Positions 1-8,456 of a stretch of 27,170 nt of DNA are shown piece after piece. Position 1 is the stretch's first letter. Every line of letters begins with the position of its first letter. The notes beneath the pieces were generated by a model. That model was given only the letters and a program-made list of their open reading frames with translations, had not been told where the DNA came from and did not search any database. The stretch is taken from positions 1 to 27,170 of the forward strand of contig JAEYOM010000082.1 of the NCBI GenBank assembly GCA_023411715.1. Direction: 5' to 3'. This DNA comes from Bacillota bacterium (lineage in GTDB: Bacteria > Bacillota > Clostridia > Acetivibrionales > DTU013). A program made the position numbers and the translations under genes.

Positions 1-78
1 ATTCAGGAAGTTCCATGGAGCAAATGTTGTGCGACTGTTATAGATAAATTTGGAGTGTGTTGGTGGATTGCAATTTGA
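1..78 (+). CDS. C-terminal end of a VOC/PhnB-like protein (partial)
   Basis: Frame 1 is open from the window edge to a TGA at 76-78 and encodes 25 residues, including VPWSK and a DKFGVCWW segment. That W...DKFGxxW pattern resembles the last beta strands of PhnB-like glyoxalase/bleomycin-resistance (VOC) proteins. Only the tail is visible, so the substrate and whether the gene is intact cannot be judged. The AT-rich composition matches the following HAD gene. Confidence 0.5.
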   Translation: MQEVPWSKCCATVIDKFGVCWWIAI

Positions 79-170
79 TAAAGCTAATGAGCATTATCAG
101 AAGTTATTTTACTTCGTTATATTTATAAAAAACGCAACTACGACAAATATATATTTTGCGAGGTAAACGT

Positions 171-776
171 ATGATAAAAGCAATATTATTTGATTTCGAT
201 GGTGTATTGACTATTGATAAAACTGGTTCGCAATCTATCATTAAATACATCGTATCGAAAACTGGTATTCATGTTGAAAAATTTGAAAACGAGTACTATA
301 AATATAACAAGGGGCTGTTATTAGGTGAATACACGCATAAAGAGATATGGGCAAACCTGTGTCATGGTTTAAACACCGATATTGATTATAATCTCCTTTT
401 GGATGCATTTGAAAACACATTGCTTGATGCTGATATGATAGCGTTTATTGAAGAACTTAAAAAGTCATATAAAATAGGTATGATTACAGATAACAAAAGG
501 GACAGAATTGAGGTAGTGTCAGAATTTAATAAGTTTGATGAAATATTTGATGTAATATCGATTTCAGCAGACTTTCATTCTGGTAAGGATGACAGTATAA
601 TATTTGAACAAACGATTACTTCTTTAGGCGTTTCACCAGATGAGTGTATTTTTATTGATAATACCCCTAAAAACTTAATTGTGCCTAAATTAATGGGAAT
701 GACAACAATACTATTTGATGATGAAAATAGAAATATTGATGAATTCAAAAGCACTTTAGGCAAATGCATATTATGA
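171..776 (+). CDS. HAD-superfamily hydrolase (subfamily IA-like phosphatase)
   Basis: The product is a 201-residue soluble protein with the four HAD motifs: DFDGVLT with nucleophile D8 and D10, the threonine of MITDN near residue 106, K139 in SGKDD, and IFIDN with D163. An insert between motifs I and II fits a helical cap, as in phosphoglycolate phosphatase and beta-phosphoglucomutase relatives. The substrate cannot be read from sequence. I chose ATG 171 because GAGG at 160-163 lies 7 nt before it; a TTG at 156 in the same frame has no ribosome site. The gene is much more AT-rich in bases and codons than the genes beyond 1500, which suggests acquisition by transfer. It stands apart from the hprK cluster. 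Confidence 0.8.
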   Translation: MIKAILFDFDGVLTIDKTGSQSIIKYIVSKTGIHVEKFENEYYKYNKGLLLGEYTHKEIWANLCHGLNTDIDYNLLLDAFENTLLDADMIAFIEELKKSYKIGMITDNKRDRIEVVSEFNKFDEIFDVISISADFHSGKDDSIIFEQTITSLGVSPDECIFIDNTPKNLIVPKLMGMTTILFDDENRNIDEFKSTLGKCIL

Positions 777-1079
777 GCTTAGTGTTCGCTTCGATATTCA
801 CTGGTGAAGTAATAATCCGGGAATCATACATAGAAGTGGAAGCAGTTTGTTTATCACTGTAATGTTCGAACGTGGCAAAAGGATCATCAACCTGCTGCAT
901 GGACGCAGCAGGCACGCGATCATGAGATACGGCTGTCGAATGATCTGCGTCCGCGTGAAAACGTGCTGTGATATTACAAACTGCCCGCGACGGAGTTGAT
1001 GTATGGATTCCAGCTGCACCAGCCTTTTCAGCGTCCTTTTTAAAGTCCTGTTCACAAAGTCCTTTGTCACAATATCCCC
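777..1079. other. Gene-poor stretch between the HAD gene and the tRNA genes
   Basis: I see no supported gene here. Two overlapping minus-strand reading frames (745-1086 and 798-1070) cover it. The second has an AAGGGG before a GTG, but neither translation resembles a family I know. Composition shifts from AT-rich to moderate GC across this stretch, so it may hold decayed coding sequence at an accessory/core boundary. Confidence 0.4.
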
Positions 1080-1109
1080 TTGACAACCGGGCGCGGTGTT
1101 TTGTATAAT
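1080..1109 (+). promoter_or_regulatory. Sigma-A-type promoter for the tRNA-Gly genes
   Basis: A perfect TTGACA (1080-1085) and a perfect TATAAT (1104-1109) are separated by 18 bp. Transcription would start near 1116, about 35 nt before the first tRNA. This is the best housekeeping promoter match I found in the window, as expected for a stable RNA unit. Confidence 0.85.
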
Positions 1110-1150
1110 AGCTTTTGCCCGATGAATTTGGGTGCCTGCGGAAATGATGT

Positions 1151-1225
1151 GCGGGATTAACTCAGTGGTAGAGTGTCACCTTGCCAAGGTGAAAGTCGCG
1201 AGTCCGAATCTCGTATCCCGCTCCA
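1151..1225 (+). tRNA. tRNA-Gly (anticodon GCC)
   Basis: The acceptor stem GCGGGAT (1151-1157) pairs with ATCCCGC (1215-1221). The anticodon stem TCACC/GGTGA closes the loop TTGCCAA (1181-1187), with anticodon GCC at 1183-1185, which reads GGC and GGU glycine codons. The discriminator is T1222 and the CCA end is encoded (1223-1225). It is transcribed from the promoter just upstream and is followed 115 nt later by a second tRNA-Gly. Confidence 0.95.
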
Positions 1226-1340
1226 ATCCGGAAGCCAGAGACCAGCAGCCATAGAGCAGCAATAAACGGACTATTATACATGTCAGGAAATACAACCTCA
1301 GACATGGTATCCGGTCCCTGATTTCCGGTTCTTTATAAAT

Positions 1341-1414
1341 GCGGGTGTAGTTCAATGGTAGAACATCAGCCTTCCAAGCTGATTGCGTGGGTCCGATTCC
1401 CATCACCCGCTCCA
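1341..1414 (+). tRNA. tRNA-Gly (anticodon UCC)
   Basis: The acceptor stem GCGGGTG (1341-1347) pairs with CACCCGC (1404-1410). The anticodon arm TCAGC/GCTGA holds the loop CTTCCAA (1371-1377) with anticodon TCC, which reads GGA and GGG. CCA is encoded at 1412-1414. A strong terminator follows at once, so the two tRNA-Gly genes form one short transcription unit that covers all glycine codons. Confidence 0.95.
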
Positions 1415-1420
1415 TTTTTT

Positions 1421-1455
1421 AAAAGACAAATACCTTTAACGGTATTTGTCTTTTT
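1421..1455 (+). terminator. Rho-independent terminator after the tRNA-Gly unit
   Basis: A perfect 14-bp stem, AAAAGACAAATACC (1421-1434) with its complement at 1441-1454, encloses the 6-nt loop TTTAAC and runs into T residues to 1455. The A-rich left arm would also give a T run on the other strand. It separates the tRNA unit from hprK. Confidence 0.9.
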
Positions 1456-1513
1456 GATGTCGCAAAATGAATCCCATTAGTATATAATTTAGTTTGGGTA
1501 TAATGGGAGGTAT

Positions 1514-2431
1514 ATGATGTTTACAGTGAAACTGAGCCAGCTGGTAAAGGAGTTTCAACTCGAACCGCTCTGCATGGAACAGGGTGCGATCGATATCGAG
1601 ATCACCACTTCGGATGTCAACAGGCCGGGGCTTCAGCTTTCCGGGTATATGGAGTACTTCGGTTCGGACAGGGTGCAGATCATCGGCAAGGTGGAAACGA
1701 CTTATCTTGCAAGCCTCTCCCCGCAGGAAAGGCTGAGGAGGCTTGATGAATTCTTCAGGACGGGTTTCCCGTGTCTTGTGATCGCAAGAAATCTCGAGCC
1801 GTTTGCCGAAATGTTCGAGGTATCTAGAAAGTATGCTATACCGATCCTTCGGACCGACGACATAACATCGCGCTTTATGAGCGGATTGATCCGGTATTTG
1901 AATGTTATGCTCGCGCCAAGGATGTCCGAGCATGGAGTGCTTGTCGAGGTTTATGGCGAGGGCGTGCTTATATTGGGAGAGAGCGGCGTCGGCAAAAGCG
2001 AAACTGCGCTCGAACTGGTAAAAAGGGGCCACAGGTTGATTGCCGATGATATTGTCGAGATCAGGAGGGTCTCCGACAGCACTTTGCTGGGTTCGGCTCC
2101 CGAAAATATCCGGCATTTTATTGAAATCAGGGGCATCGGCATACTGGATGTGAAGAACCTGTACGGAGTGGGTTCCGTCAAAGTACAGGAAAATATAAAT
2201 CTCGTAATAAAGCTTGAACTTTGGGACAAGCAGAAGGTATACGACAGGCTGGGACTGGAAGACCAGTTCACCGAAATCCTCGGTATTACGGTACCGTCGC
2301 TGGTTATCCCGGTGCGGCCCGGCAGGAACCTGGCCATCATCGTTGAAGTTGCCGCTATGAACCACAGGCAGAAGAAGATGGGCTACAATGCGGCAAAGGT
2401 AATAAGCGAAAGATTTACCAAATTCGACTGA
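1514..2431 (+). CDS. hprK: HPr kinase/phosphorylase
   Basis: This bifunctional cytoplasmic enzyme phosphorylates Ser46 of HPr with ATP or PPi and removes it again, and so controls CcpA-dependent catabolite repression. The 305-residue length is standard. An N-terminal domain (1-130) is followed by the kinase domain with conserved H140, the P-loop GESGVGKS (155-162), DDIVE, and the family signature EIRGIGILDV near residue 205. GGGAGG (1505-1510) precedes two adjacent ATGs (1514 and 1517); spacing slightly favours 1517. A TATAAT at 1483-1488 may be the -10 box, although its -35 is weak. It heads the cluster hprK-PHP-murB-rapZ-yvcK-whiA, an order common in Clostridia. Confidence 0.97.
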   Translation: MMFTVKLSQLVKEFQLEPLCMEQGAIDIEITTSDVNRPGLQLSGYMEYFGSDRVQIIGKVETTYLASLSPQERLRRLDEFFRTGFPCLVIARNLEPFAEMFEVSRKYAIPILRTDDITSRFMSGLIRYLNVMLAPRMSEHGVLVEVYGEGVLILGESGVGKSETALELVKRGHRLIADDIVEIRRVSDSTLLGSAPENIRHFIEIRGIGILDVKNLYGVGSVKVQENINLVIKLELWDKQKVYDRLGLEDQFTEILGITVPSLVIPVRPGRNLAIIVEVAAMNHRQKKMGYNAAKVISERFTKFD

Positions 2432-2458
2432 ACAAATGAAGTTAACGGAGGGATCCAT

Positions 2459-3196
2459 TTGAACCTGGTGGTTGATACACACACACATACGCTGGCAAGC
2501 GGGCACGCTTACAGCACCGTAATAGAGAACGCGCATGAAGCGGGTGTCAATGGCATGGAAGCCATTGCGATGACGGATCACGGACCGGCTATGCCCGGGG
2601 CGGCGTCACTGCTGCATTTCTGGAATCTCAAGGCCATTCCCGAACGCATATATGGCGTGAGGGTGATCAAAGGCGCTGAAACCAACATCATGGATCACTC
2701 CGGGAGCCTTGACATCCCTAAAGGCTTGCTTTCAAGGATGGAGTTCGTTATTGCGAGCTATCATGACAATGTAGTGAAACCGGGTACCATAGAGGAAAAT
2801 ACGGAAGGAATGATCAAGGTCTTAAAAAATCCCTGTGTGGATGCCGTTGCGCATCCGGGAAACCCGGTGTTCCAGGTGGATATAGAGCGGGTCGTCAGGG
2901 CCGCGGCCGAATACGGCAAGCTGATAGAGATAAACAACAATTCGTTCAGGATTAGAAAAGGTTCCGAGCCTAACTGTATCGGTTTTGTTGAACAGTGTAA
3001 AAAGCAGGGCGTAAGAATTACGTGCGGAACAGATTCGCATATCTGTTTCGATATCGGGCGTTTTGACAATATCCGGCGGATACTGGACGAAACCGGTATG
3101 CCCGGGGAGCTTGTGCTTTGCACTTCTTTGGATAAAGTGGATGCTTTCCTAAAAGAGAGAAAACCTTCTAAGATGTCTGTTGCCGAAGTAGAATAG
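2459..3196 (+). CDS. PHP-domain phosphoesterase (YcdX-like)
   Basis: The product is a 245-residue protein of the polymerase-and-histidinol-phosphatase family, which forms a metal-dependent TIM-like barrel. The ligand motifs appear in order: DTHTHT (6-11), MTDHG, the E of GAETN, ASYHD, AHPGNP, and GTDSH near the C-terminus. Its phosphoester substrate is not evident; YcdX-type members act on small phosphorylated compounds. The start is TTG 2459, 6 nt after CGGAGGG (2446-2452); it follows hprK by 27 bp. The position between hprK and murB is a recurrent clostridial arrangement. Confidence 0.88.
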   Translation: MNLVVDTHTHTLASGHAYSTVIENAHEAGVNGMEAIAMTDHGPAMPGAASLLHFWNLKAIPERIYGVRVIKGAETNIMDHSGSLDIPKGLLSRMEFVIASYHDNVVKPGTIEENTEGMIKVLKNPCVDAVAHPGNPVFQVDIERVVRAAAEYGKLIEINNNSFRIRKGSEPNCIGFVEQCKKQGVRITCGTDSHICFDIGRFDNIRRILDETGMPGELVLCTSLDKVDAFLKERKPSKMSVAEVE

Positions 3197-3263
3197 AGTA
3201 TGAACATTCATTGGGACCGCAATGCCGGAATTGATCCGCATTATGGCGGGACCCGGAGGGAGC

Positions 3264-4196
3264 ATGAATTTGAACAAGTCTGGCATAGCGGAGCTGCTTG
3301 GCAAAGTACCCGGCAGCGGTGTTATCACAACTGATGAATCGATGGCCGGACAAACGTCCTTCAGGATAGGCGGGCCTGCTGACATTTTTGTAAGGCCGGA
3401 TTCCGTAGAAGGTCTTTCCGGAGTATTGAGCGCATGCGCACAGGACGGCATACCGGTCATGGTAATGGGCAACGGTACGAACCTGATCGTTCGCGACGGC
3501 GGTATCAGGGGCGTTGTGATACAGCTTAAGGATAATTTTGGCGCATGCGAGGCAAAAGGCTGTGAAATAACGGCTCAACCGGGCATACTGCTCTCACGGC
3601 TGTCAAGGATCGCATTGGAACAAGGGCTCACGGGTCTCGAGTTTGCGGAAGGTATTCCCGGGACTTTGGGAGGGGCCGTGGCAATGAACGCAGGCGCCTA
3701 CGATGGTGAAATGTCCATGGTCGTCGGATCGTCGGAATATATGAGCCCGGGCGGACAGATACGGACACTTGACAATTCGCAGCACTGCTTCGGAAAACGA
3801 TCCAGCTTCATTCAGGCGGATGGAGGCATAGTTTTGAAGACCCGTCTGAGCCTGCGTGAAGGAAACAGGGATGAAATAAAGGCAAAAATGGATGAGTTCA
3901 GCAGAAGGCGCAGAGAAAAGCAGCCGCTGGATATGCCGAGCGCGGGAAGTATCTTCAAAAGGCCCGACGGCTATTTCGCCGGCAAGCTTGTGCAGGACTG
4001 CGGACTAAGAGGACACCGCATAGGCGGCGCCGAGGTTTCAACGCTGCACTGCGGCTTTATAGTAAATGCGGGAAATGCTGCGGCAAGGGATGTAACAACG
4101 CTGATAAAATATATACAGGACAAGGTAAACGAGCAGTTTGGAGTCCAATTGCATACGGAAGTCAAAATCGTGGGTGAGGAAGAAGGCATAGGATGA
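3264..4196 (+). CDS. murB: UDP-N-acetylenolpyruvoylglucosamine reductase
   Basis: MurB reduces UDP-GlcNAc-enolpyruvate to UDP-MurNAc with FAD and NADPH, the second committed step of peptidoglycan synthesis. The FAD-binding core shows TSFRIGGPAD and GNGTNLIV, and GIPGTLGGAVAMNAG follows. The catalytic serine is in AGSIFKRP and the C-terminal glutamate in HTEVKIVG. The absence of a long C-terminal extension fits the Gram-positive (type II) form. I prefer ATG 3264 (310 residues) because GGAGG at 3255-3259 lies just before it and the product then starts like other MurB proteins. ATG 3222 and ATG 3243 are in frame but lack a ribosome site. The stop overlaps the rapZ start (ATGA). Confidence 0.95.
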   Translation: MNLNKSGIAELLGKVPGSGVITTDESMAGQTSFRIGGPADIFVRPDSVEGLSGVLSACAQDGIPVMVMGNGTNLIVRDGGIRGVVIQLKDNFGACEAKGCEITAQPGILLSRLSRIALEQGLTGLEFAEGIPGTLGGAVAMNAGAYDGEMSMVVGSSEYMSPGGQIRTLDNSQHCFGKRSSFIQADGGIVLKTRLSLREGNRDEIKAKMDEFSRRRREKQPLDMPSAGSIFKRPDGYFAGKLVQDCGLRGHRIGGAEVSTLHCGFIVNAGNAAARDVTTLIKYIQDKVNEQFGVQLHTEVKIVGEEEGIG

Positions 4197-5068
4197 AATT
4201 CATTGTGATAACGGGGATATCAGGAGCGGGGAAGAGTCTGGTCGCAAAGCACCTTGAGGATGCCGGCTTTTTCTGCATAGATAATCTGCCACCGCTGCTG
4301 ATCCCGAAAATTGCGGAGATTTGTTCACAAAGCTATAAAAAGCTGGATAAGATAGCCGTCGTCATAGATATACGCGGCGGTGAGCTTTTAAACGACCTGC
4401 TGCCCTCTCTTGAGGCGCTGACAGGCGATGGGCATACCTATCGGATGTTTTTCCTCGAAGCCACCGACAAGGTAGTGGTAAAACGGTATAAGGAATCCAG
4501 GAGGGCTCATCCCCTGGCACAGGAAGGAAGGCTTGCAAGGGGGATCGCCGAAGAGAGGCGCGTGCTCCAGAAAATCAAGGATCGCGCGGATTTCGTCATA
4601 GATACCTCGAACCTGTCGCCAAAGCAGTTAAAGGAAGCGATAACCGGTATCATAGGGCAGGAAAGCTCATTCAAGGGCCTTATAATCAATATAATCTCCT
4701 TCGGCTTCAAATACGGCATTCCGATAGAATGCGACCTCATATTCGACGTCCGTTTCATCCCGAACCCCTATTATATCGAGTCCATGAGTAAGCATACGGG
4801 CAAGCATGAGGATGTGAAGGAATACGTCCTTAAAATGCCCGAAACGGTGGAGTTCCTTGATAAACTTAATTCCATGCTGGACTTCCTTATTCCGAATTAC
4901 GTCAAGGAAGGAAAATCGCAGCTTGTGATAGGTATAGGCTGCACCGGAGGAAGACACCGCTCCGTGGCTATTGCCGATGAGTTGAACAGAAATCTGACAG
5001 AAAAACAGCATCGTACGGTAGTCGAGCACAGAGATATCGAAAAAGATGGCAGGAGTGCTGGCAGATGA
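4193..5068 (+). CDS. rapZ: RNase adapter / nucleotide-binding protein RapZ (YvcJ)
   Basis: The 291-residue P-loop protein has Walker A GISGAGKS (8-15), a Walker B-like AVVIDIRGG near residues 55-63, and the conserved C-terminal segment GIGCTGGRHRSVA. In Enterobacteria RapZ senses GlcN6P and guides small-RNA decay; in Firmicutes the homologue YvcJ hydrolyses nucleotides and its target is less clear. The start ATG overlaps the murB stop and its own stop overlaps the yvcK start, both as ATGA, so translation of the three genes is probably coupled. Confidence 0.95.
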   Translation: MKFIVITGISGAGKSLVAKHLEDAGFFCIDNLPPLLIPKIAEICSQSYKKLDKIAVVIDIRGGELLNDLLPSLEALTGDGHTYRMFFLEATDKVVVKRYKESRRAHPLAQEGRLARGIAEERRVLQKIKDRADFVIDTSNLSPKQLKEAITGIIGQESSFKGLIINIISFGFKYGIPIECDLIFDVRFIPNPYYIESMSKHTGKHEDVKEYVLKMPETVEFLDKLNSMLDFLIPNYVKEGKSQLVIGIGCTGGRHRSVAIADELNRNLTEKQHRTVVEHRDIEKDGRSAGR

Positions 5069-6168
5069 GATTCAGAGGTCGTTTATCACTCAACTCGGAT
5101 AAGCTTACCAATCTCGTTTATGATAAAAGGATATTGATAAAAGGTCCTAAAATCGTTGCCATTGGCGGCGGGACGGGGCTTTCAACTATGCTGAGGGGCC
5201 TTAAGGCCTATAGCTCGAATATCACTGCAGTCGTTACGGTGGCGGATGACGGAGGGGGCTCCGGCATTCTCAGGCAGGAATTAGGTATACTACCGCCCGG
5301 CGACATACGTAACTGCATACTGGCATTGGCAGATACCGAGCCCATCCTTGAACAGCTTCTACAGTACCGTTTCCAGGACGGAATCCTGAAAGGGCAGAGC
5401 TTCGGCAACCTGTTCCTTGCAGCAATGGACGGCATTTCGTCAAACTTCGAGGAAGCGGTAAAAAAGGTGAGCGACGTTCTGGCAGTCACGGGACAGGTAC
5501 TGCCTGTGACGTTGGAAGATGTGGCTCTGTGCGCCGAGCTTGACGATGGCTGTACCATATGCGGCGAATCAAAAATAGGTGATCACAACGCGTTCCATAA
5601 GGGGAGGATTAACCGTGTATACCTTGACCCCCCGGATGCCCAACCGCTGAAGGATGTGCTCGATGCGATAGCTGAGGCGGACATAATACTCCTCGGACCG
5701 GGAAGCCTTTATACGAGCATTATCCCGAATCTTTTGGTCAGGGGCATCTGCCCTGCGATTAAAAATAGCAAGGCTATCAAAGTGTATGTATGCAATGTCA
5801 TGACACAGCCGTCGGAAACAGAAAATTACACTGTGTATGATCACATCTCCATATTGGAGGATCATTCCGAGAAAGGCATCGTGGATTGCTGCATAGCAAA
5901 TAACTCCTCCGTTCCGACGGAACTGCTGGAAAAGTACCTGAATGATGGCGCCGATCAGGTCCGGATTGACCGGGAAATAATTTCTGAGGCGGGTATAAGG
6001 CTGATCGAAGGGGACATTGTATCGATAAAGAATAATCTGATCAGGCATGACTCCAAAAAACTTGCGAAGACCGTTATAGAGCTTGTTGCCGAAAGCGTGC
6101 TGGCAAAGGATCGTTCGAGGGCGGTCGACTATTATTACATCAGGGACAGACTCGACAGAAACGTATGA
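5065..6168 (+). CDS. yvcK: Gluconeogenesis factor YvcK (CofD-like, GluP)
   Basis: This UDP-sugar-binding protein of the CofD-like fold is needed for growth and cell shape on gluconeogenic carbon in B. subtilis. The nucleotide loop IGGGTGLSTMLRGLK starts at about residue 33, followed by VADDGGGSG and LPPGDIRNC, and later ILLGPGSLYTSIIPNLLV. At 367 residues it carries an N-terminal extension of about 25 residues over the short B. subtilis form. The extension is polar, so a membrane anchor is unlikely. It is coupled to rapZ by an ATGA overlap, and the usual partner whiA lies one gene further on. Confidence 0.95.
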   Translation: MRFRGRLSLNSDKLTNLVYDKRILIKGPKIVAIGGGTGLSTMLRGLKAYSSNITAVVTVADDGGGSGILRQELGILPPGDIRNCILALADTEPILEQLLQYRFQDGILKGQSFGNLFLAAMDGISSNFEEAVKKVSDVLAVTGQVLPVTLEDVALCAELDDGCTICGESKIGDHNAFHKGRINRVYLDPPDAQPLKDVLDAIAEADIILLGPGSLYTSIIPNLLVRGICPAIKNSKAIKVYVCNVMTQPSETENYTVYDHISILEDHSEKGIVDCCIANNSSVPTELLEKYLNDGADQVRIDREIISEAGIRLIEGDIVSIKNNLIRHDSKKLAKTVIELVAESVLAKDRSRAVDYYYIRDRLDRNV

Positions 6169-6198
6169 GTTTTCTCCAGTGTTTGAACGAGGTATCGG

Positions 6199-8445
6199 AT
6201 GAGATTCGGAAAATCTGAATGGAGCAGCTGGGATAGGGGAATTGAGCGTGAATGGCTGCTTACGAACGGCATAGGCGGTTTTTCGTCCTCCACGATAACA
6301 GGCGGCAATACCCGCAGGTATCACGGATTGCTCGTTGCATCACTTCACCCGCCTGTCGGCAGGCATCTGATACTGTCGCAGCTGCATGAGTGGGTGATTG
6401 TACCCGGCGCGGAATTCAGCCTGCATTCTTTTTCAACAGGCGATTATATCGAAAAAGGCTTTTACAACCTGCAAGGCTTCAGCCTCGAACCTTTGCCCGT
6501 TTTTACATACCGCATCGGCGACCTGATGATCGAGAAGACCGTAACCATGATATACGGGGAAAATACTATCGCGGTAATTTACCGGGTCATAAGCGGTTCC
6601 GACGATGTAACTATAAAGATATCGCCGCTCGTCAATTTCAGGGATTACCACGGCGATTCACACAGGGAACACATGCGCTTCAGGCAGGAGCCCGGACAGG
6701 AAGAAACGAGGGTAAAGCCTTATGACGCTGATACCGTTATACTGCTCAAGTGTGCCGGCAGCAGCTATACGCCGCTTGAAAACTGCTGGTTTGAACACAT
6801 GTATTACGCGGTTGAACATGAAAGAGGGCTTCAGGATACCGAAGACCATTACATACCGGGAGTTTTCTCCCTGGCTGTGAAGGCGCGCAGCGATATATAT
6901 TTTACTTTCATATGTACTGTGGAAAAGGACAGAATAGCTGAAAAGCCCGGTGGGACCGGAGCAGCAGATTGTGAAGCGGTAGATTGCGGAGCAGCAGGTT
7001 GCGAGGAGTCGGGCTGCGGTAAAGTCCGGGACGGGAAAGCCATGATAGCGGTAGATTGCGGAGCAGTAGATTGCGGAGCGGCAGGCTGCGGTAAAGTCCG
7101 GGACGGGAAAGCCATGATAGCGGCTGAGAAAGCCAGGCTCAAGGCTCTTGAGGACAGGGCGGGCTACAGGGACGACTTCGCCCGCGCATTGGGGAAGGCT
7201 GCGGATCAGTTTATCGTTTACAGGCAATCCACAGGTGTGAAGACTATATTAGCCGGTTATCCCTGGTTTACGGACTGGGGAAGGGACGCGATGATATCGC
7301 TAACTGGCCTTACACTTGCAACGGGGCGTTACGGCGATGCGGCGCAAATACTGTCGGCATTCGGCCGGCATGTCCGCTACGGTCTGTTGCCGAACATGTT
7401 TCCCGACGAGGGCGGAGACCCGGGTTACAATACAGTCGACGCGGCGCTTTGGTTTTTTGAGGCCGCAGCGAATTACCTAAGATATACGGGCGATTCCGAC
7501 CTGATAAGGGACAAGCTTTACGAGCCGATGGTCCGGATATATGAAGCATATAAAAAGGGTACCATAAACAATATCCATATGGATGAGGATGGCCTCATCA
7601 TATCGGGGGATGAGAATACCCAGCTTACGTGGATGGACGCAAAGGCAGGATCTACGGTGTTTACGCCGCGTCATGGCAAGGCGGTCGAGATAAATGCGCT
7701 TTGGTACAATGCCCTGCGGATTCTTGAATCGATTTCTTATAGACTTTCCGAAGTTTCCGGGAAACGCGGAAACGCAGGTAAAGAGTTTAATAACGCCGGC
7801 AGTGAGCATATAGGCTCCGCCCGACAATATGCTCTGATCGGAAGGGAAGCCTCAGAGCTTTCAAAAAAGGTTAGGGAGAGCTTTGTAAGGATCTTCTGGT
7901 ATGACGAGGGAAAGTACCTGTATGATGTTGTGCGGGACGATTTCAGAGACCGGAAGCTGCGCCCCAACCAGATTTTTGCCGTAAGCCTTTCATATCCTTT
8001 GCTTGACGGTGAAAAAGCCCGCTTGGTCGTGGAGAAGGTTTGGAAGGGGCTTTATACGGCACATGGTCTCAGGAGCCTGTCCACAGATTCTTCCGAATAC
8101 AAGGGGCAATACGCCGGCGAATCCTATAACAGGGACTCAGCCTACCATCAGGGGACCGTCTGGGCCTGGCTGATCGGGCCTTTTATTACTGCGTTCGAAC
8201 GGACATTGGGACAGGAACAGGCTTATAAGGGTATGTCGGCGGCTTTCCTCGAACCGTTCAGGGAACACCTCGGGTATGCGTGCCTGGGCAGCATTTCGGA
8301 GATATTCGACGGCGACGAGCCGCTGATCCCGCGGGGCTGCTGTGCGCAGGCGTGGAGTGTGGCGGAGGTGCTGAGGGCATATGTGGAGAATGTTCCAGGC
8401 GAAAGCCGCAAAACAGATGGTTTTCCTACAGCAGACTTTGAATAG
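6199..8445 (+). CDS. Glycogen debranching enzyme, amylo-alpha-1,6-glucosidase type (GH133-like)
   Basis: The 748-residue protein has an N-terminal debranching-enzyme beta domain (about 1-235, with NGIGGFSSSTITGGNTRRYHG near residue 24) and a C-terminal alpha/alpha barrel. The barrel shows GYPWFTDWGRDA, LLPNMFPD, TWMDAKAGSTVFTPRHGK and YNRDSAYHQGTVWAWLIGPF. These are hallmarks of amylo-alpha-1,6-glucosidases that remove alpha-1,6 branches of glycogen or maltodextrin. There is no signal peptide. Residues 255-310 hold a cysteine-rich tandem repeat, and residues about 518-545 hold a second variable insert. GAGGT (6189-6193) precedes ATG 6199. The gene separates yvcK from whiA, and its stop lies inside the whiA ribosome site. 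Confidence 0.9.
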   Translation: MRFGKSEWSSWDRGIEREWLLTNGIGGFSSSTITGGNTRRYHGLLVASLHPPVGRHLILSQLHEWVIVPGAEFSLHSFSTGDYIEKGFYNLQGFSLEPLPVFTYRIGDLMIEKTVTMIYGENTIAVIYRVISGSDDVTIKISPLVNFRDYHGDSHREHMRFRQEPGQEETRVKPYDADTVILLKCAGSSYTPLENCWFEHMYYAVEHERGLQDTEDHYIPGVFSLAVKARSDIYFTFICTVEKDRIAEKPGGTGAADCEAVDCGAAGCEESGCGKVRDGKAMIAVDCGAVDCGAAGCGKVRDGKAMIAAEKARLKALEDRAGYRDDFARALGKAADQFIVYRQSTGVKTILAGYPWFTDWGRDAMISLTGLTLATGRYGDAAQILSAFGRHVRYGLLPNMFPDEGGDPGYNTVDAALWFFEAAANYLRYTGDSDLIRDKLYEPMVRIYEAYKKGTINNIHMDEDGLIISGDENTQLTWMDAKAGSTVFTPRHGKAVEINALWYNALRILESISYRLSEVSGKRGNAGKEFNNAGSEHIGSARQYALIGREASELSKKVRESFVRIFWYDEGKYLYDVVRDDFRDRKLRPNQIFAVSLSYPLLDGEKARLVVEKVWKGLYTAHGLRSLSTDSSEYKGQYAGESYNRDSAYHQGTVWAWLIGPFITAFERTLGQEQAYKGMSAAFLEPFREHLGYACLGSISEIFDGDEPLIPRGCCAQAWSVAEVLRAYVENVPGESRKTDGFPTADFE
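6979..7122 (+). repeat. Two tandem 72-bp units inside the debranching enzyme gene
   Basis: Units 6979-7050 and 7051-7122 are in frame, 24 codons each. The last 39 bp of each unit (7012-7050 and 7084-7122) are identical, and both open with GTAGATTGCGGAGCA. A 15-bp subunit recurs at 6979, 7051 and 7066. The encoded peptide puts cysteines every fifth residue (258, 263, 268, 273, then 287, 292, 297), each block followed by GKVRDGKAMIA. It lies in the linker between the two conserved domains. Confidence 0.95.
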
Positions 8446-8456
8446 GAGGTTTTGCA

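Noticed and set aside
745..1086. 113- and 90-codon minus-strand frames between the HAD gene and the tRNA genes
   Set aside because: Neither translation resembles a known family. One has an AAGGGG-GTG start, but the two frames overlap and the strong promoter here points the other way.
1436..2581. 381-codon minus-strand frame opposite hprK
   Set aside because: It is fully antisense to a well-supported hprK, its translation matches no family, and it has no plausible ribosome site. Moderate-GC codon bias produces such shadows.
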